DNA of 5,989 nt from contig UQYA01000100.1 of assembly GCA_900545165.1 (NCBI GenBank), forward strand, positions 1-5,989, given 5' to 3'. Position 1 is the first letter of the stretch. Each line of letters opens with the position of its first letter. The notes under the pieces are model-generated. The model had not been told where the DNA came from. It ran no database searches and worked only from the letters and a program-made list of their open reading frames with translations. Of the stretch, positions 5,016 to 5,989 are shown one piece after another. A program made the translations under genes and the position numbers. This stretch comes from an uncultured Collinsella sp. (GTDB lineage: Bacteria; Actinomycetota; Coriobacteriia; Coriobacteriales; Coriobacteriaceae).

Positions 5016-5989
5016 AGGTTGCAGAGTGCCCCCCATTAGCTGCAATTCCAAGGTAGTTAGCACTTTTGGACTCAGATCGTCATACTGGACAAGAATTTGA
5101 GTTGAGTTTTCAGGGACAGATGCGCCATCGGCACACCAATAACAGTCACTGATATCGACAAAAGGGATGCTCGAGCGCGCGAGAGCCTGCGCAAAAGAGC
5201 TTCCGCCCGTTCCACGCTCCGCAACCACGGTACAGTAAAGGCCCGCATCTGCCTGCTCGATCGAGACCTCCCCTGCCGGAAACGCTTTCCGCACAAGCGC
5301 CATCAGGCCATCACGCGCCTCACGAGCACGAACGCGCACGCGGTTCACATGCCGCTCGTAATCACCCGATTCCAGCAAACGAGCCAAAGCGACCTGGTCG
5401 ACAGAACTCACCGACGAGGCATAGAAACCAAGGTTGCACCTAAACCGCTCCATCAGCTCATCGGGCAGCACCATGTACGCTAGACGCAACGCCGATGAAA
5501 GGCTCTTCGAAAACGTGTTGGTGTAGATAACCGACTGGGCGGCATCAATCGACGCGAGCGCGGGAATCGGCTTCCCGGCAAGGCGAAACTCACAATCAAA
5601 GTCATCTTCGATGAGATACCGACCTGGTCGCTCAGCGGCCCAGCTCAGAAGCGCATAGCGACGCGCAATGCTCGTCACAAGACCGGTCGGATACTGATGG
5701 GACGGCATCAGGTGAAGGACATCGGTCCCGCTTTTCTGCAGAGTGCTCAAGTCCACGCCCTCATCATCCAACGGGATATGTCGAACTTTGCAGCCCATAG
5801 CCTGATAGATACGCGTCAGACGCAAATAGCCCGGATCCTCAACCGCATACACCTTGTCCGCGCCAAGCAACTGAACCAACATGGTATCGAGCAGCTGGGC
5901 GCCCGCACCGATAACGATGTTGTTGGGGTCGACATTCATACCCCTTGTCCCGTGCAGATGGTGAGCAATTGCGCGTCGCAGCCGAGCAG
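5010..5989 (-). CDS. MocR/PdxR-type GntR-family regulator, aminotransferase domain (5' part outside window)
   Basis: MocR proteins are transcription factors that fuse an N-terminal winged helix to a PLP-binding fold-type-I aminotransferase-like domain used as an effector sensor. The frame is open to the right window edge (325 residues and stop visible). The ATG at 5939 is internal, because the residues upstream, LRRAIAHHLHGTRG, are the conserved MocR segment before NNIVIGAGAQ. About 130-160 residues including the DNA-binding domain are missing. Visible landmarks: EDPGYLR, MPSHQYPTG, EDDFDCEFR (Asp for the PLP ring nitrogen), NTFSKSLSS with the PLP lysine codon at 5505-5507, and LRLAYMVLP (phosphate-binding Arg). 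Known targets in the family include pyridoxal biosynthesis, GABA and taurine genes; the target here is likely beyond the right edge. The gene ends in QPK-TGA inside repeat copy B. Confidence 0.95.
   Translation of the reverse strand, partial: ARLRRAIAHHLHGTRGMNVDPNNIVIGAGAQLLDTMLVQLLGADKVYAVEDPGYLRLTRIYQAMGCKVRHIPLDDEGVDLSTLQKSGTDVLHLMPSHQYPTGLVTSIARRYALLSWAAERPGRYLIEDDFDCEFRLAGKPIPALASIDAAQSVIYTNTFSKSLSSALRLAYMVLPDELMERFRCNLGFYASSVSSVDQVALARLLESGDYERHVNRVRVRAREARDGLMALVRKAFPAGEVSIEQADAGLYCTVVAERGTGGSSFAQALARSSIPFVDISDCYWCADGASVPENSTQILVQYDDLSPKVLTTLELQLMGGTLQPK

Noticed and set aside
5937..5939. ATG as the true start of the MocR-type gene
   Set aside because: The upstream frame stays open to the window edge and encodes conserved MocR residues, so the gene is cut by the window, not short.

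Overview
The window looks like a piece of chromosome from an anaerobic, fairly high-GC actinobacterium of the class Coriobacteriia. Collinsella or a close relative is my best guess. This rests on the anaerobe-type rubredoxin-first rubrerythrin, the MocR-type regulator, the strong GCC/GAG/AAG codon bias of the rubrerythrin gene, and a solitary nuclease-like gene of the AbiEi/DUF559 style. The taxonomic call is inference; nothing in the window proves it.

Layout, left to right. Positions 1-1296 (minus strand) hold a class-3-type aldehyde dehydrogenase whose last residues are cut off by the window edge. Directly upstream of it, 1306-2526 (minus) encodes an iron-type alcohol dehydrogenase. The two genes are 9 bases apart and the second ribosome binding site overlaps the first gene's stop codon, so they form a coupled operon that should interconvert an alcohol, its aldehyde and the acid. 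An intergenic region (2527-2782) separates this operon from a divergent reverse rubrerythrin gene (2783-3343, plus), a peroxide-detoxifying diiron protein. That region carries a candidate operator pair, candidate promoters and 5'-UTR hairpins. The rubrerythrin gene ends in a good intrinsic terminator at 3378-3408.

The right half is different in character. A gene of unknown function with a predicted PD-(D/E)XK-like C-terminal domain (3586-4713, minus) sits between two copies of a 119-bp repeat (3477-3595 and 4897-5015). The copies share orientation, have perfect 16-bp terminal inverted repeats and are about 83 percent identical by hand count. Each copy lies exactly at the 3' end of a minus-strand gene and supplies that gene's stop codon, in two different frames. 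A second, unrelated inverted repeat (4797-4862) lies between repeat copy B and the nuclease-like gene. From 5010 to the right edge (minus) runs the aminotransferase part of a MocR/PdxR-type GntR-family regulator, whose N-terminal DNA-binding domain lies outside the window.

The left genes form a fermentative/redox and oxidative-stress neighbourhood. The right part looks like an accessory unit (repeat - orphan gene - repeat) placed between the rubrerythrin gene and the MocR gene. The repeat element and its tight link to gene ends is the most unusual signal in the window.
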